Of a stretch of DNA of 64,000 nucleotides, positions 1-7,492 are shown piece by piece. Below the pieces are notes generated by a model. The model had not been told where the DNA came from, did not search any database, and saw nothing but the letters and a program-made list of their open reading frames with translations. The position numbers and the translations under genes were made by a program. The DNA lies in assembly GCF_009847015.1 (NCBI RefSeq), contig NZ_WVEM01000003.1, positions 62,001 to 126,000 on the forward strand, read 5' to 3'. Origin of the DNA: Sunxiuqinia indica (GTDB lineage: Bacteria; Bacteroidota; Bacteroidia; Bacteroidales; Prolixibacteraceae). The first letter of the stretch is position 1. Each line of letters starts with the position of its first letter.

Positions 1-437
1 CGACTGTTTTTCAATTCAAGCGGGATTTCTGAATTATCCCGCAGAAAATATTGTTCGTCCAGGTGTTTAAAACCACAACGGTAATATTGCACTTTCACAT
101 GGTACTCGTCCATATACTCATCTATTTTGTATAGGCACTTTTGCAGATACCTTCTGCTAACAGAAATATCTGCATTTTTTCGTTTACTCTCAATGTTAAA
201 GACTAATCGGTAAAACAACAATTTACCGTAAGCCGCTGGTTTGATTTGCTTAAAAAACTTAATTTCCGACTGATGGTCAGGAAATCCTTTCTCTATTACC
301 AATTCTCGCAAATTCTCCAGTGCGATCTTGCAATGGCCAATTGCATATTCCATCTGTTCGGTCACACTGTCCGATACATCTTTCATCCTTGACAACTGTC
401 TTTCAAGCTCAAAGATGATTTCACAGTACGTTTTCAT
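1..437 (-). CDS. rteC: RteC-family protein, 3' end cut by window edge
   Basis: An open frame starts at an ATG complementary to 435-437 and runs off the left edge without a stop, giving 145 codons (MKTYCEIIFELERQLSRMKD...). The order YYRCGFKHLDEQYF near codons 120-133 and the N-terminal helical region resemble RteC proteins. In CTnDOT-type conjugative transposons of Bacteroides, RteC is a helix-turn-helix activator of the excision operon. Family assignment rests on recognised pattern, not a search. It is likely a gene of an integrative conjugative element, in keeping with the coupling-protein and integrase remnants at 35.2-38.0 kb. Whether the gene is intact cannot be judged because its C-terminal DNA-binding part lies outside the window. 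Confidence 0.72.
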   Translation of the reverse strand, partial: MKTYCEIIFELERQLSRMKDVSDSVTEQMEYAIGHCKIALENLRELVIEKGFPDHQSEIKFFKQIKPAAYGKLLFYRLVFNIESKRKNADISVSRRYLQKCLYKIDEYMDEYHVKVQYYRCGFKHLDEQYFLRDNSEIPLELKNS

Positions 438-775
438 GGCATTTAAAATTAAACTTGTTAATATTTGGTCGTTTTTGTTATTTCCGCTTTCTTCCCAAAC
501 CACTCTTATAACCAGTTTAATTTTTCTCTTTCACAATACATTATTATAGACTGCGGATAATAGCTACTCTGTTTTTACTTTTCACTCAGTTTGAATATTG
601 GTGATATTCCATACACATCCTTTTTACATGAGGGAGTAATTGCCGCTATTATATATTATATATTATATATTACATCTAAATAAATTTATTGAAGCTCAAC
701 ATTATTATTCCAAATTTTTGCGCTATTTAGTCTATTTTTATTTGAAGTTACGGGTATTACTTTCGGTTTAAAGAG
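438..775. other. AT-rich intergenic region upstream of rteC
   Basis: No convincing coding sequence is visible on either strand. The stretch is strongly AT-rich, holds the heptamer repeat at 647-672, and must contain the rteC promoter, since that gene reads leftward from 437. No clear TAnnTTTG box was found for it. Confidence 0.6.
647..672. repeat. Short tandem repeat, heptamer TATTATA x 3.7
   Basis: Three exact copies of TATTATA plus a partial fourth (TATTA) lie in tandem. The repeat sits in the AT-rich spacer between rteC and the propeller remnant. It may be slippage-prone; no function is evident. Confidence 0.85.
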
Positions 776-1037
776 CTAATAGGTATCTAACCATTTTTCG
801 GGTACCGGTATAATGCAAATATTCATTGACCTGTTATCTTTGGAAAGCATAGCAGATTGGATCTGTATTTTCGTTCCGTCAGGGCTGAATTTAGGGTGTG
901 TATGGTCAGCAGCCGTTTGCTTGTGAACGATTACGTGCAAGGGTACCATCTTCCAAACGAAATTCCTTATTGCTGATATAATCGATGTACTTAGCAGCTT
1001 TAAAATCCAATTCATTTAACTTTATTATAGTAGTCAT
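776..1037 (-). pseudogene. Frameshifted C-terminal remnant of a beta-propeller (TolB/PL22-like) protein
   Basis: Two reading frames on the minus strand join into one plausible protein. From the ATG at 1037 one frame reads MTTIIKLNELDFKAAKYIDY and continues through KEFRLEDGTLARNRSQ before a stop. A second frame then continues with HPKFSPDGTKIQIQSAMLS and ends at 776. The phrase HPxFSPDGxKIxIQS is typical of a WD40/TolB-like propeller blade, as in oligogalacturonate lyases (PL22), which would suit the nearby pectin genes; that family call is inference. The two frames prove a frameshift, and the piece is far too short for a complete propeller. It lies 26 bases downstream of the octahaem cytochrome gene. 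Confidence 0.6.
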
Positions 1038-1063
1038 TAATGTTTAGCTAATTATTAATCTCT

Positions 1064-3382
1064 TTAAAAATCTAATAATAACTTTAACTCCTCCATCAAC
1101 TGTTTGACATCCACTGATTCGGGATACTCTTCTAATATTTCTTCACCAAGATTTTTCGCCTTTTGTCTTAAATTGTTACTCATATAAAACTGAAGTAATT
1201 CCAGCTGACTATTCAGGTTATCTGCAACTTCAATCTCTTTCTTCAAGTAGGTTTCTGCTTTTCCCTTTTCTTTCAGAAAGTCATACAACATCGCAATGTT
1301 ATGATTGACGCGGGGATACATCGGGTTAATCTGGCTTGCTTCCAGCAACCTTGCAAGCGACTCATCATATCTCCCCTCTTCACTAAGTAACAAGCCCAGC
1401 GAATACAAAGCATGGGCGTCACCAGGCTCTCTTTCCAGGTAGTTTTCAAAACACTCTTCCGCTTTCTCATTCCGACCAGTTTGGTTATACAAATAGGCCA
1501 GATTCAGATTTACAAAGTACAACTCCTGATCCTGTTCCAGAGCCAGTTTAAAGTATTTCTCTGCCTCAGGAAATTGCTTCTGGTAATAGTGGAAGTTCGC
1601 TAAATTAATTTTACCGGTCGGGAAATCAGCATTATAAAAAAGCACCTGTTTGTATTCATCCAATGCACTGTTATAATAAGCTTTATATTTCTGAGGAATA
1701 TTCTCGCTACCCACCTGAGCCAGATTTTGTACCGCCTCAATCCGGACGGCTTTGGTAGCATCGGTAAGTGCAGCTAGCAATCGGTCGATATTCTGTTTGG
1801 TTCGTTGTTGCAGCGTGCGTATCGCAGAAAGCCTGAACGACGGATCTAGATGACTGAGATAATTGTCTGTTATCCCATCCAATGAATCCGGGAAGTAGGT
1901 ACCAAGATCCTGCAGCGCCAAGCTTCGGATATTAGGCGGATAAAGATCATTTTCCAGAATCTCTTTTAGTTCAACGGCGGCTTTCGGGTCGCCATTCTTT
2001 GCCCCGGCAAAAGTCTGAGCGTAATGGAAACGCCGTTCTTTGCCATACCACTCGGTGATGTATTTGTCTGACCATCCATTGGATTTTTCAACATGACACT
2101 GGTTGCATGCATTGGGTGTACCATTCTTAATTGACAGGTCCGGACGTGGAATCCGGAAACTGTGGTCATTCCGATAGTCAACACCCATATAATAGCGGCC
2201 GTGCATGTGGCAGTTAACACATTCGGTGCCTGAACCAACATCAAAAACAACTCCCGACTCAGACACGACGGCTTCACCGGGCATCCCCTTGCTTTTGTGG
2301 TGATGGTGGCTGTAAGTATCGTAAATTTCTTTCTGATGGCATTGCAGGCAAAGCTTGTTCCCCTCGAACAGGCGCTCGCCGCTGTGAACATTATGACAGT
2401 CGTTGCATTGTATACCCCGCTCGTACATCTTACTTTGGAGGAAAGAGGCATATACATAGTCTTCATCCCTGATTTGTCCGTCAACATACCAGGCAGGTTC
2501 ATCCGGCAGATTCGGGTTAGAATGATTATAAAAGTTTCCTGAAGCATACTCCATATCACCTAGCGAACTTTTTCGTGAGTGACACCTCACACAAAGATCA
2601 ACATACTGTTTGTTGTCAATATTGCTGGTCTTGACCTGCAGACCGAAATTTTGAAAATCGCTGCGCGAATATTTTGGCAACTCAGCCCATTCGATGTGCT
2701 GTGAGCCAGGGCCATGACAAGCTTCGCAACTAACATCAATTTCAGACCAGGTGGTATGGTACGAATCTTTTTCCGAATCATATCCTTTTACAACATTGGT
2801 TGAATGACATTCAGCACACATCCCATTCCAGTTCTGAGCCTGGTTGGTCCAGTGCAACCAATTGTCGTGATCAATCACCTCGTCCTGATAGGTGGAATCA
2901 GCTATGTGATACCAATTGTGATCCACGGTGTTCCAGGTAACCGGCAAGGTTTGAAGTCTCCCCCGGTCAAACTCCACCAAATATTGTTGCAAAGGGGTGT
3001 AACCAAAGACATATTTAACCTCAAACTCCTTCATTTCACCATCTTCACCATCACTGTAGACAAAGAACTTCCCATCCTTACGGTACATCTTATAAGTGTG
3101 TCCCTGGGCTCCCAGTGTCTGATCTGCAAAATCTCCCAAAACCGTTGAATCGTTGGCATAATCCATGGCATGGTCGTGGTGAGAACCTTTCCAGTCATTA
3201 TACTCATTCAGATGGCACTCTTTGCAACTTTGCATTCCCACAAACCCGGGTTCTGAATAAGCATATTCCTCCTGTGGTTTAAACAAAATTAGCTTCACCA
3301 ACAGAAGAACCGGGAAAAGTAAAACAAGTGCTATTCCCAATATCCGGATGAGTTTTTTTTGTGTCTTAATATCCATGATCAT
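1064..3382 (-). CDS. Membrane-anchored octahaem cytochrome c with HEAT and TPR repeats
   Basis: The 772-residue protein has one N-terminal membrane segment (about residues 13-34) and eight CXXCH haem c sites at about residues 53, 189, 219, 264, 326, 345, 388 and 426. HEAT-like helices follow (about 480-560), then TPR repeats (about 590-755). The haem part resembles cytochrome c554/doubled-CXXCH proteins. It begins inside the stop of the Rieske gene (ATGA overlap), so the two are translationally coupled. It is therefore probably the electron acceptor from a quinol-oxidising cytochrome b/Rieske complex, exposed on the periplasmic side, with the TPR tail binding a partner. Its terminal acceptor is unknown; no oxidase or reductase gene is adjacent. 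A start at residue 3 (MDIKTQ) is also possible. Confidence 0.85.
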   Translation of the reverse strand: MIMDIKTQKKLIRILGIALVLLFPVLLLVKLILFKPQEEYAYSEPGFVGMQSCKECHLNEYNDWKGSHHDHAMDYANDSTVLGDFADQTLGAQGHTYKMYRKDGKFFVYSDGEDGEMKEFEVKYVFGYTPLQQYLVEFDRGRLQTLPVTWNTVDHNWYHIADSTYQDEVIDHDNWLHWTNQAQNWNGMCAECHSTNVVKGYDSEKDSYHTTWSEIDVSCEACHGPGSQHIEWAELPKYSRSDFQNFGLQVKTSNIDNKQYVDLCVRCHSRKSSLGDMEYASGNFYNHSNPNLPDEPAWYVDGQIRDEDYVYASFLQSKMYERGIQCNDCHNVHSGERLFEGNKLCLQCHQKEIYDTYSHHHHKSKGMPGEAVVSESGVVFDVGSGTECVNCHMHGRYYMGVDYRNDHSFRIPRPDLSIKNGTPNACNQCHVEKSNGWSDKYITEWYGKERRFHYAQTFAGAKNGDPKAAVELKEILENDLYPPNIRSLALQDLGTYFPDSLDGITDNYLSHLDPSFRLSAIRTLQQRTKQNIDRLLAALTDATKAVRIEAVQNLAQVGSENIPQKYKAYYNSALDEYKQVLFYNADFPTGKINLANFHYYQKQFPEAEKYFKLALEQDQELYFVNLNLAYLYNQTGRNEKAEECFENYLEREPGDAHALYSLGLLLSEEGRYDESLARLLEASQINPMYPRVNHNIAMLYDFLKEKGKAETYLKKEIEVADNLNSQLELLQFYMSNNLRQKAKNLGEEILEEYPESVDVKQLMEELKLLLDF

Positions 3383-3843
3383 ACATACATTACTTGCGAC
3401 TGATCGAATTTGCTACGCCTAACCGGATTACCGGTATCAACAAGCACCTTGTCATCTTTAAATGCAATCGGGTAATAATCCAATGCTCGGGTAGCCGGAG
3501 ATGTAATCACCCGTCCATTCTTCTCAAAAGCAGAGGCATGGCAGGGACATTCAAATCGATCATTACTGGCATTAAATTGAACAATACATCCTAAATGGGT
3601 ACATCGGGATGAAAGGGCGATAAAACCGCCGTCTTCCATTCGATATAAAAAAAACCTGGCGGATCCAAAGGGATAAACCCGCCCTTTTTCAAAGAAAGAG
3701 ACCTCACCGGCATCATAATAAATAGCTTCTGCAGAAGCAGGCTTATTTAGCTTTAGAAGGCGAAAAAAAACGTATCCAAATTCCAAGGACACCAGGCTGT
3801 AAATTAACCCTCTAAAAAATTTTCGTCGGTTGATTTTTTTCAT
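3379..3843 (-). CDS. Rieske [2Fe-2S] iron-sulfur protein of a cytochrome bc complex
   Basis: The 154-residue form chosen here starts at MKKINRRKFF. A twin-arginine-like RRKFF lies just before a single membrane segment (about residues 11-30), as expected for Tat-inserted Rieske proteins. The cluster-binding motifs CTHLGC (81-86) and CPCHAS (99-104) supply the Cys and His ligands. It would carry electrons from quinol at the cytochrome b Qo site to the octahaem cytochrome encoded next. An alternative ATG 17 codons upstream (3894) would give a start only 6 bases after the cytochrome b stop; I prefer the shorter form because it puts the RR motif at the N-terminus. Family is certain, start less so. 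Confidence 0.9.
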   Translation of the reverse strand: MKKINRRKFFRGLIYSLVSLEFGYVFFRLLKLNKPASAEAIYYDAGEVSFFEKGRVYPFGSARFFLYRMEDGGFIALSSRCTHLGCIVQFNASNDRFECPCHASAFEKNGRVITSPATRALDYYPIAFKDDKVLVDTGNPVRRSKFDQSQVMYV

Positions 3844-3900
3844 AGTCTTAAAATTACCAGTTACCGGAAGACTTGCCCATTTCAATTTGAACATCCTGAA

Positions 3901-5175
3901 CTAGAAGATTAATTGCATTCCCTCTCCTCTCAGAAGACTCCCCACAAGCATCATTACCACATAAGCTACAAGTATTATCGTGACCGAGGAAATAACCAGC
4001 TCCATCCGATCTGCTTTCAGTTTCTTTCTCACATAAAATATAAATCCACCGATGGGTACAAAATAGCATAAAACCGGTAGCACACCTTCAGTAAATATGA
4101 CAGGTAGGCCTGAAAACCACCCGCCAATATCCAGTAAAAGATCATCAATCAGGATTAAAAGTAAGGTAAATACAGTGGTGAAGATTGCCGATATGAACGT
4201 GATTTTCTTTCCTTTTTCTGAATAGAACCAAACACCCTCATTGATCTGATGATAGGGTACATAGGGTATGATGATAAAAAACAGAATAACAAACAAAGGG
4301 AGCAAAAACGAGGCAAAGGCTGGGTGTATATGCATCAGTAATTCCTGGAATCCCATAAAATACCAAGGTGCCTTGCTGTGATTTGGACTAACCAAAGGCT
4401 TGGCTTTATCCAATAAAGGTGCATTAACAAAAAAAGAAAAAAGTAACAATACCAATACAACGATAAGAGCTGCCAACACTTCCTTATAAACCAAATGTGG
4501 AGATGTATCTACTTTCTCTGCTTTTTCAGATGACGGGATAGTCACACCTCTTGCTTTTCGAACCAGCCAAAAATGAATGGACATAAAAAAGACCATCAAT
4601 AACGGTAATACACCTGTATGAAAATTATAGAAACGAAGTAAGGTTTGTTCATCTACAACTTTGCTGCCCCGAACCAAATTGGCCAAGGAATTTCCGAAAA
4701 ACGGGATGTAGCTTAACATGTTGGTCATAATGGTAACTGCCCAAAATGAAAGTTGATCCCAGGGTAAAAGGTAACCGGTAAAATTGGAGCTTACCACTAA
4801 AAACATCAACAGCAAGCCATAAAGCCAGTTCTTCCTCCGCTGAAAATAAATTGCTTGTGAATAAAAAACACGGACTAAATGAAGAAATGAAACTACAACC
4901 AATAACATCGCGCTCCAATAGTGAAAATTCCTTAACATCCGACCGAATATTAATTCATCCTGCAGGCGAACAATCGAGTCGTATGCACCAACACCAGAGG
5001 GGACATAAGCAAAACGAAGCAACATTCCAGTGATAAACAGAATAACGAAGAGCAGTGCCGCAATGCCCCCCAATCCAAAAGTTCTGGTAAATAAAATCGC
5101 TTTGGGCTCTATTTTTTTTGGATGCAAATGCAAAAAAAATTTTGAGATAGCTCTATCCATCGATGGATGCTTCAT
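3901..5175 (-). CDS. Cytochrome b (fused b6/subunit IV type) of a bc complex
   Basis: The 424-residue polytopic protein combines the N-terminal four-helix haem domain and the C-terminal domain of cytochrome b. Haem b ligand pairs are H85/H99 and H186/H201. Thirteen and fourteen residues separate the pairs, the latter being the b6-type spacing. The Qo motif equivalent to PEWY reads APWY (in SPNHSKAPWYFMGFQE), so the usual glutamate is absent, a known variant in some bacterial lineages. It is first in an operon with the Rieske and octahaem cytochrome genes and would oxidise quinol in the cytoplasmic membrane. The downstream partner being a large multihaem cytochrome rather than cytochrome c1 is unusual. 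Confidence 0.93.
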   Translation of the reverse strand: MKHPSMDRAISKFFLHLHPKKIEPKAILFTRTFGLGGIAALLFVILFITGMLLRFAYVPSGVGAYDSIVRLQDELIFGRMLRNFHYWSAMLLVVVSFLHLVRVFYSQAIYFQRRKNWLYGLLLMFLVVSSNFTGYLLPWDQLSFWAVTIMTNMLSYIPFFGNSLANLVRGSKVVDEQTLLRFYNFHTGVLPLLMVFFMSIHFWLVRKARGVTIPSSEKAEKVDTSPHLVYKEVLAALIVVLVLLLFSFFVNAPLLDKAKPLVSPNHSKAPWYFMGFQELLMHIHPAFASFLLPLFVILFFIIIPYVPYHQINEGVWFYSEKGKKITFISAIFTTVFTLLLILIDDLLLDIGGWFSGLPVIFTEGVLPVLCYFVPIGGFIFYVRKKLKADRMELVISSVTIILVAYVVMMLVGSLLRGEGMQLIF

Positions 5176-5882
5176 AACTATACTTTTGAGAGATTACTTT
5201 CATTTTGCCAAGCACTTATTCCCTTCACCTATATATCATAATAAATGTATTCATCATTTAATTCCATTCTACTGAACTTTTGACTCACAACGAGAAATAC
5301 AATCATATATGAAAACTATATTCCTACCAACTATTATCTTTTATTTCAATAATTTTATTTTTCCTCTAATCTCAAGTAAAGAGAAAAACCTATTTGTATT
5401 TAGATTATCATCTCATAGACTTCTATCAGTTTTTACAAAAAACAATTATACTCTGTTATTATATACCTTAAGTGAAATAATCATACACTATTTTTCATGT
5501 CCTACTTATCCAACACTTTATATTCTGAACTTCCACGACCTACATTAATATGAAATCCTTTTTCGATATTTTCATTCAATCCTAAAATGTGAACTCACTT
5601 ATACGATTGCCCTGAATTCTTTCATTATAACTCTCATCGTATTATGTTTTTTATTGATTGTCAACCCAGTGACACCTGAAAAAATTACCGATGGTAATTT
5701 GCCACACTTTCACGTCATTTACAAGCTCTTTCCTAAAAAAATGCCAACCTTACAATTTTGATCAAATACAGTTCAATAGTTCCTAATATCTCGTTATAGA
5801 TTATTCCCCTTTTGAATGCGTGGTCAGGGATCGCTATTCATATTTTAATATTAGCTTCGTAAAAATTAATATACCAGATATA
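5176..5882. other. AT-rich non-coding stretch upstream of the cytochrome b operon
   Basis: About 700 bases with no supported gene. It should hold the promoter of the minus-strand cytochrome b operon. The nearest box, TACATTTA on the minus strand at about 5240, differs in the last base from TAnnTTTG and lacks a clear upstream TTTG. The composition and the remnants just to the right suggest decayed coding DNA, but no family could be read here. Confidence 0.5.
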
Positions 5883-6074
5883 TCATTTTCTTCTGATTGA
5901 ACACTTTTCATGTTGAGAGTAGATTTCAGACTTCCTTGTATCTGAAAGCTCGTTAACCCAGTTTATCTTTTCAATAAAGGATAATTTATCAATCTCCGCC
6001 ATCGGACAAAGTGAATTTCTATGAACGGCAGGACATTCATAAGCTAATCCATATAATTGTGTCGTTATATCCAT
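5883..6074 (-). CDS. Small cysteine-containing protein, possibly 5'-truncated
   Basis: The C-terminal 45 residues look like real protein: ECPAVHRNSLCP, then a basic/aromatic helix (EKINWVNELSDTRKSEIYSQ) and HEKC. The pattern of a Cys-Pro pair, a helix with conserved Trp and a final His/Cys resembles small uncharacterised Bacteroidota proteins seen from memory; no function is known to me. The first 12 codons overlap, in another frame, the 3' part of a DUF1080 remnant, so the natural start may have been lost and replaced by a fortuitous ATG. It may be a surviving gene or the tail of a broken one. Confidence 0.4.
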   Translation of the reverse strand: MDITTQLYGLAYECPAVHRNSLCPMAEIDKLSFIEKINWVNELSDTRKSEIYSQHEKCSIRRK

Positions 6075-6268
6075 ATTTGCTTATCACTAAAAACGAATTG
6101 TTTATTTCATCAACTACCGTCCCAACAATTACTCCATCAAACACCTCGTATTTTGCTTTACCATTTAATAATTTCCAGCCATCACGATTTTAACCGTTAA
6201 AAGGATATTCCCACTCATCATTTTGGCAACAAGTAAATGCTACAGAAATAAAAATGAAATCTTTTCAT
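6037..6268 (-). pseudogene. N-terminal remnant of a DUF1080 (3-keto-disaccharide hydrolase-like) lipoprotein
   Basis: On the minus strand a start ATG at 6268 is followed, after a one-base frameshift, by a lipoprotein signal ending AFTCC, then QNDEWEYPFNG, a stop codon where a Lys or similar is expected, and NRDGWKLLNGKAKYEVFDG, then VIVGTVVDEINNSFLVISK. The phrases LFNGKxLDGWK, YEVxDGVIVGT and SFLxT are the hallmark opening of DUF1080 domains. Such proteins are common in Bacteroidota and act on glycosides or keto-glycosides in the periplasm. One frameshift, one stop and loss of everything after about 65 residues make it a clear pseudogene. Confidence 0.72.
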
Positions 6269-6325
6269 AATAAACCCGATTTAGTTTTTTTTATAAGGAT
6301 ATCTGTAAGCATCATTCTAAAATTT

Positions 6326-7297
6326 TCAGTTTATTTTTCTAAACATTGCAAGCTCGTTGACCCATTCTCCTAAAATATGATCAACAGTATATTTCTGGAT
6401 TTGGTCTGAGGTGAGCTGGAGCGACCATTTGACCCTTTGGCTGGGCTTTGCCCCTTCGCCTGTATTATTGTATTCAGCAAAATAGGCTGTTTTTTCCCTC
6501 GCGGGATCTCGCCAGTTATTCCATCCTTCTAGTTTGATGTGATTACCCAATTTACAGCCAATAAACACAGATTTCCCATACGGACGCCATGGACGCCCGA
6601 GATAAAATGATTTTTCGGCAGCATCACCAGTAATATTGCAATTCAGAAATACGAAACCGAACTCAGTATTTTGTTCCGTAGAGGGCGCTGAAACATAACC
6701 TTTGTTTTTGCAGAAAATGGTACATTGGTCAAAAACAGCAGTTGAATTTCCAAAGATGAAATCGACAGTACCTTCGATATAACAATTTCTATAATATTGC
6801 CGCCCTCCTCTCCCTTTAAGATACATTGTGTCTTGAAATCCCAGGAACCGACAGTTCTTAAATGCAACCTTATCGCTTTCAATTCGAACCGCAACAGCCG
6901 GCCCAACCGGCCCTGAAGAGTTTTCAAATGTTATATTTTCAGCGGTAAAGTCCTCGCCAAAAATAAAAAATGAAGAAGAGCCTGTTGTTCCAAGAGTCTC
7001 GCCAAAGCGATTCTCTTTTTTGTTATAATCATCGTAAGTGAGAATTGTATTTTGAACATCTTCGCCTATAAGAGAAACTCGTCTTTTACTCGGTGACAAA
7101 ACAAGCTTTTCCTTGTAAATACCTCTCCGTATAAAAATTGTTGTGCGATTTTTTCTAAAATCCGGAACGGCATCAATCGCATCCTGAACTGTTTTAAAAT
7201 CGTCGTTATCACCCTTCCCCACAACAAAATCATAGGCTTGCACGTGAAATACCTGAATTATGGTAATAAAACTCAGTATCATTAATAATTGTTTCAT
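6326..7297 (-). CDS. Pectin methylesterase, carbohydrate esterase family 8
   Basis: The 323-residue protein has a signal peptide (to about residue 21) and a right-handed beta-helix. CE8 signatures are all present: GIYKEK (59-64), GPAVAV (132-137), FQDTMY with catalytic Q155/D156, EGTVDFIFG with nucleophile D179, and YLGRPW with R235. It removes methyl esters from homogalacturonan, making it accessible to the pectate lyases and polygalacturonase encoded upstream. It is the last gene of the pectin PUL, separated from the sulfatase gene by a 195-base spacer. No sorting domain follows the catalytic domain, so it is probably periplasmic. Confidence 0.95.
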   Translation of the reverse strand: MKQLLMILSFITIIQVFHVQAYDFVVGKGDNDDFKTVQDAIDAVPDFRKNRTTIFIRRGIYKEKLVLSPSKRRVSLIGEDVQNTILTYDDYNKKENRFGETLGTTGSSSFFIFGEDFTAENITFENSSGPVGPAVAVRIESDKVAFKNCRFLGFQDTMYLKGRGGRQYYRNCYIEGTVDFIFGNSTAVFDQCTIFCKNKGYVSAPSTEQNTEFGFVFLNCNITGDAAEKSFYLGRPWRPYGKSVFIGCKLGNHIKLEGWNNWRDPAREKTAYFAEYNNTGEGAKPSQRVKWSLQLTSDQIQKYTVDHILGEWVNELAMFRKIN

Positions 7298-7492
7298 CTT
7301 ATATCGTTCACTTCAACATTATATTCACGGTTCGATCAGTGTCTCTTAATTGAAAGAACATTTCTATTGATCTTTTTTCATCTATTAATTTTTTGGCGAG
7401 ACACAACCACAATTGAGTCAAGAATATCAGCACTTTTCATCCCAGTCTCCAAACCCATTATGTTATTTCCATTTTAATCATTCAAATGACAT

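Noticed and set aside
647-672. TATTATA tandem array considered as a CRISPR-like or origin iteron array
   Set aside because: The unit is only 7 bases with no spacers, and no replication or cas gene is nearby.
1966-2559. Long open frame (197 codons) overlapping the octahaem cytochrome gene on the same strand
   Set aside because: It lies wholly inside a well-supported gene in another frame, has no recognisable domain and reads as a shifted shadow of the CXXCH region.
5309-5548. 79-codon plus-strand frame in the spacer upstream of cytochrome b
   Set aside because: Codon content is AT-driven, no family is recognisable and no promoter was seen; treated as chance.
5650-5770. Palindrome-like TTGATTGTCAA and TTTTGATCAAAT resembling FNR/CRP half-sites upstream of the cytochrome b operon
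   Set aside because: Spacing does not match the 14-base FNR consensus, they lie about 480-590 bases from the start codon, and such words are expected by chance in AT-rich DNA.
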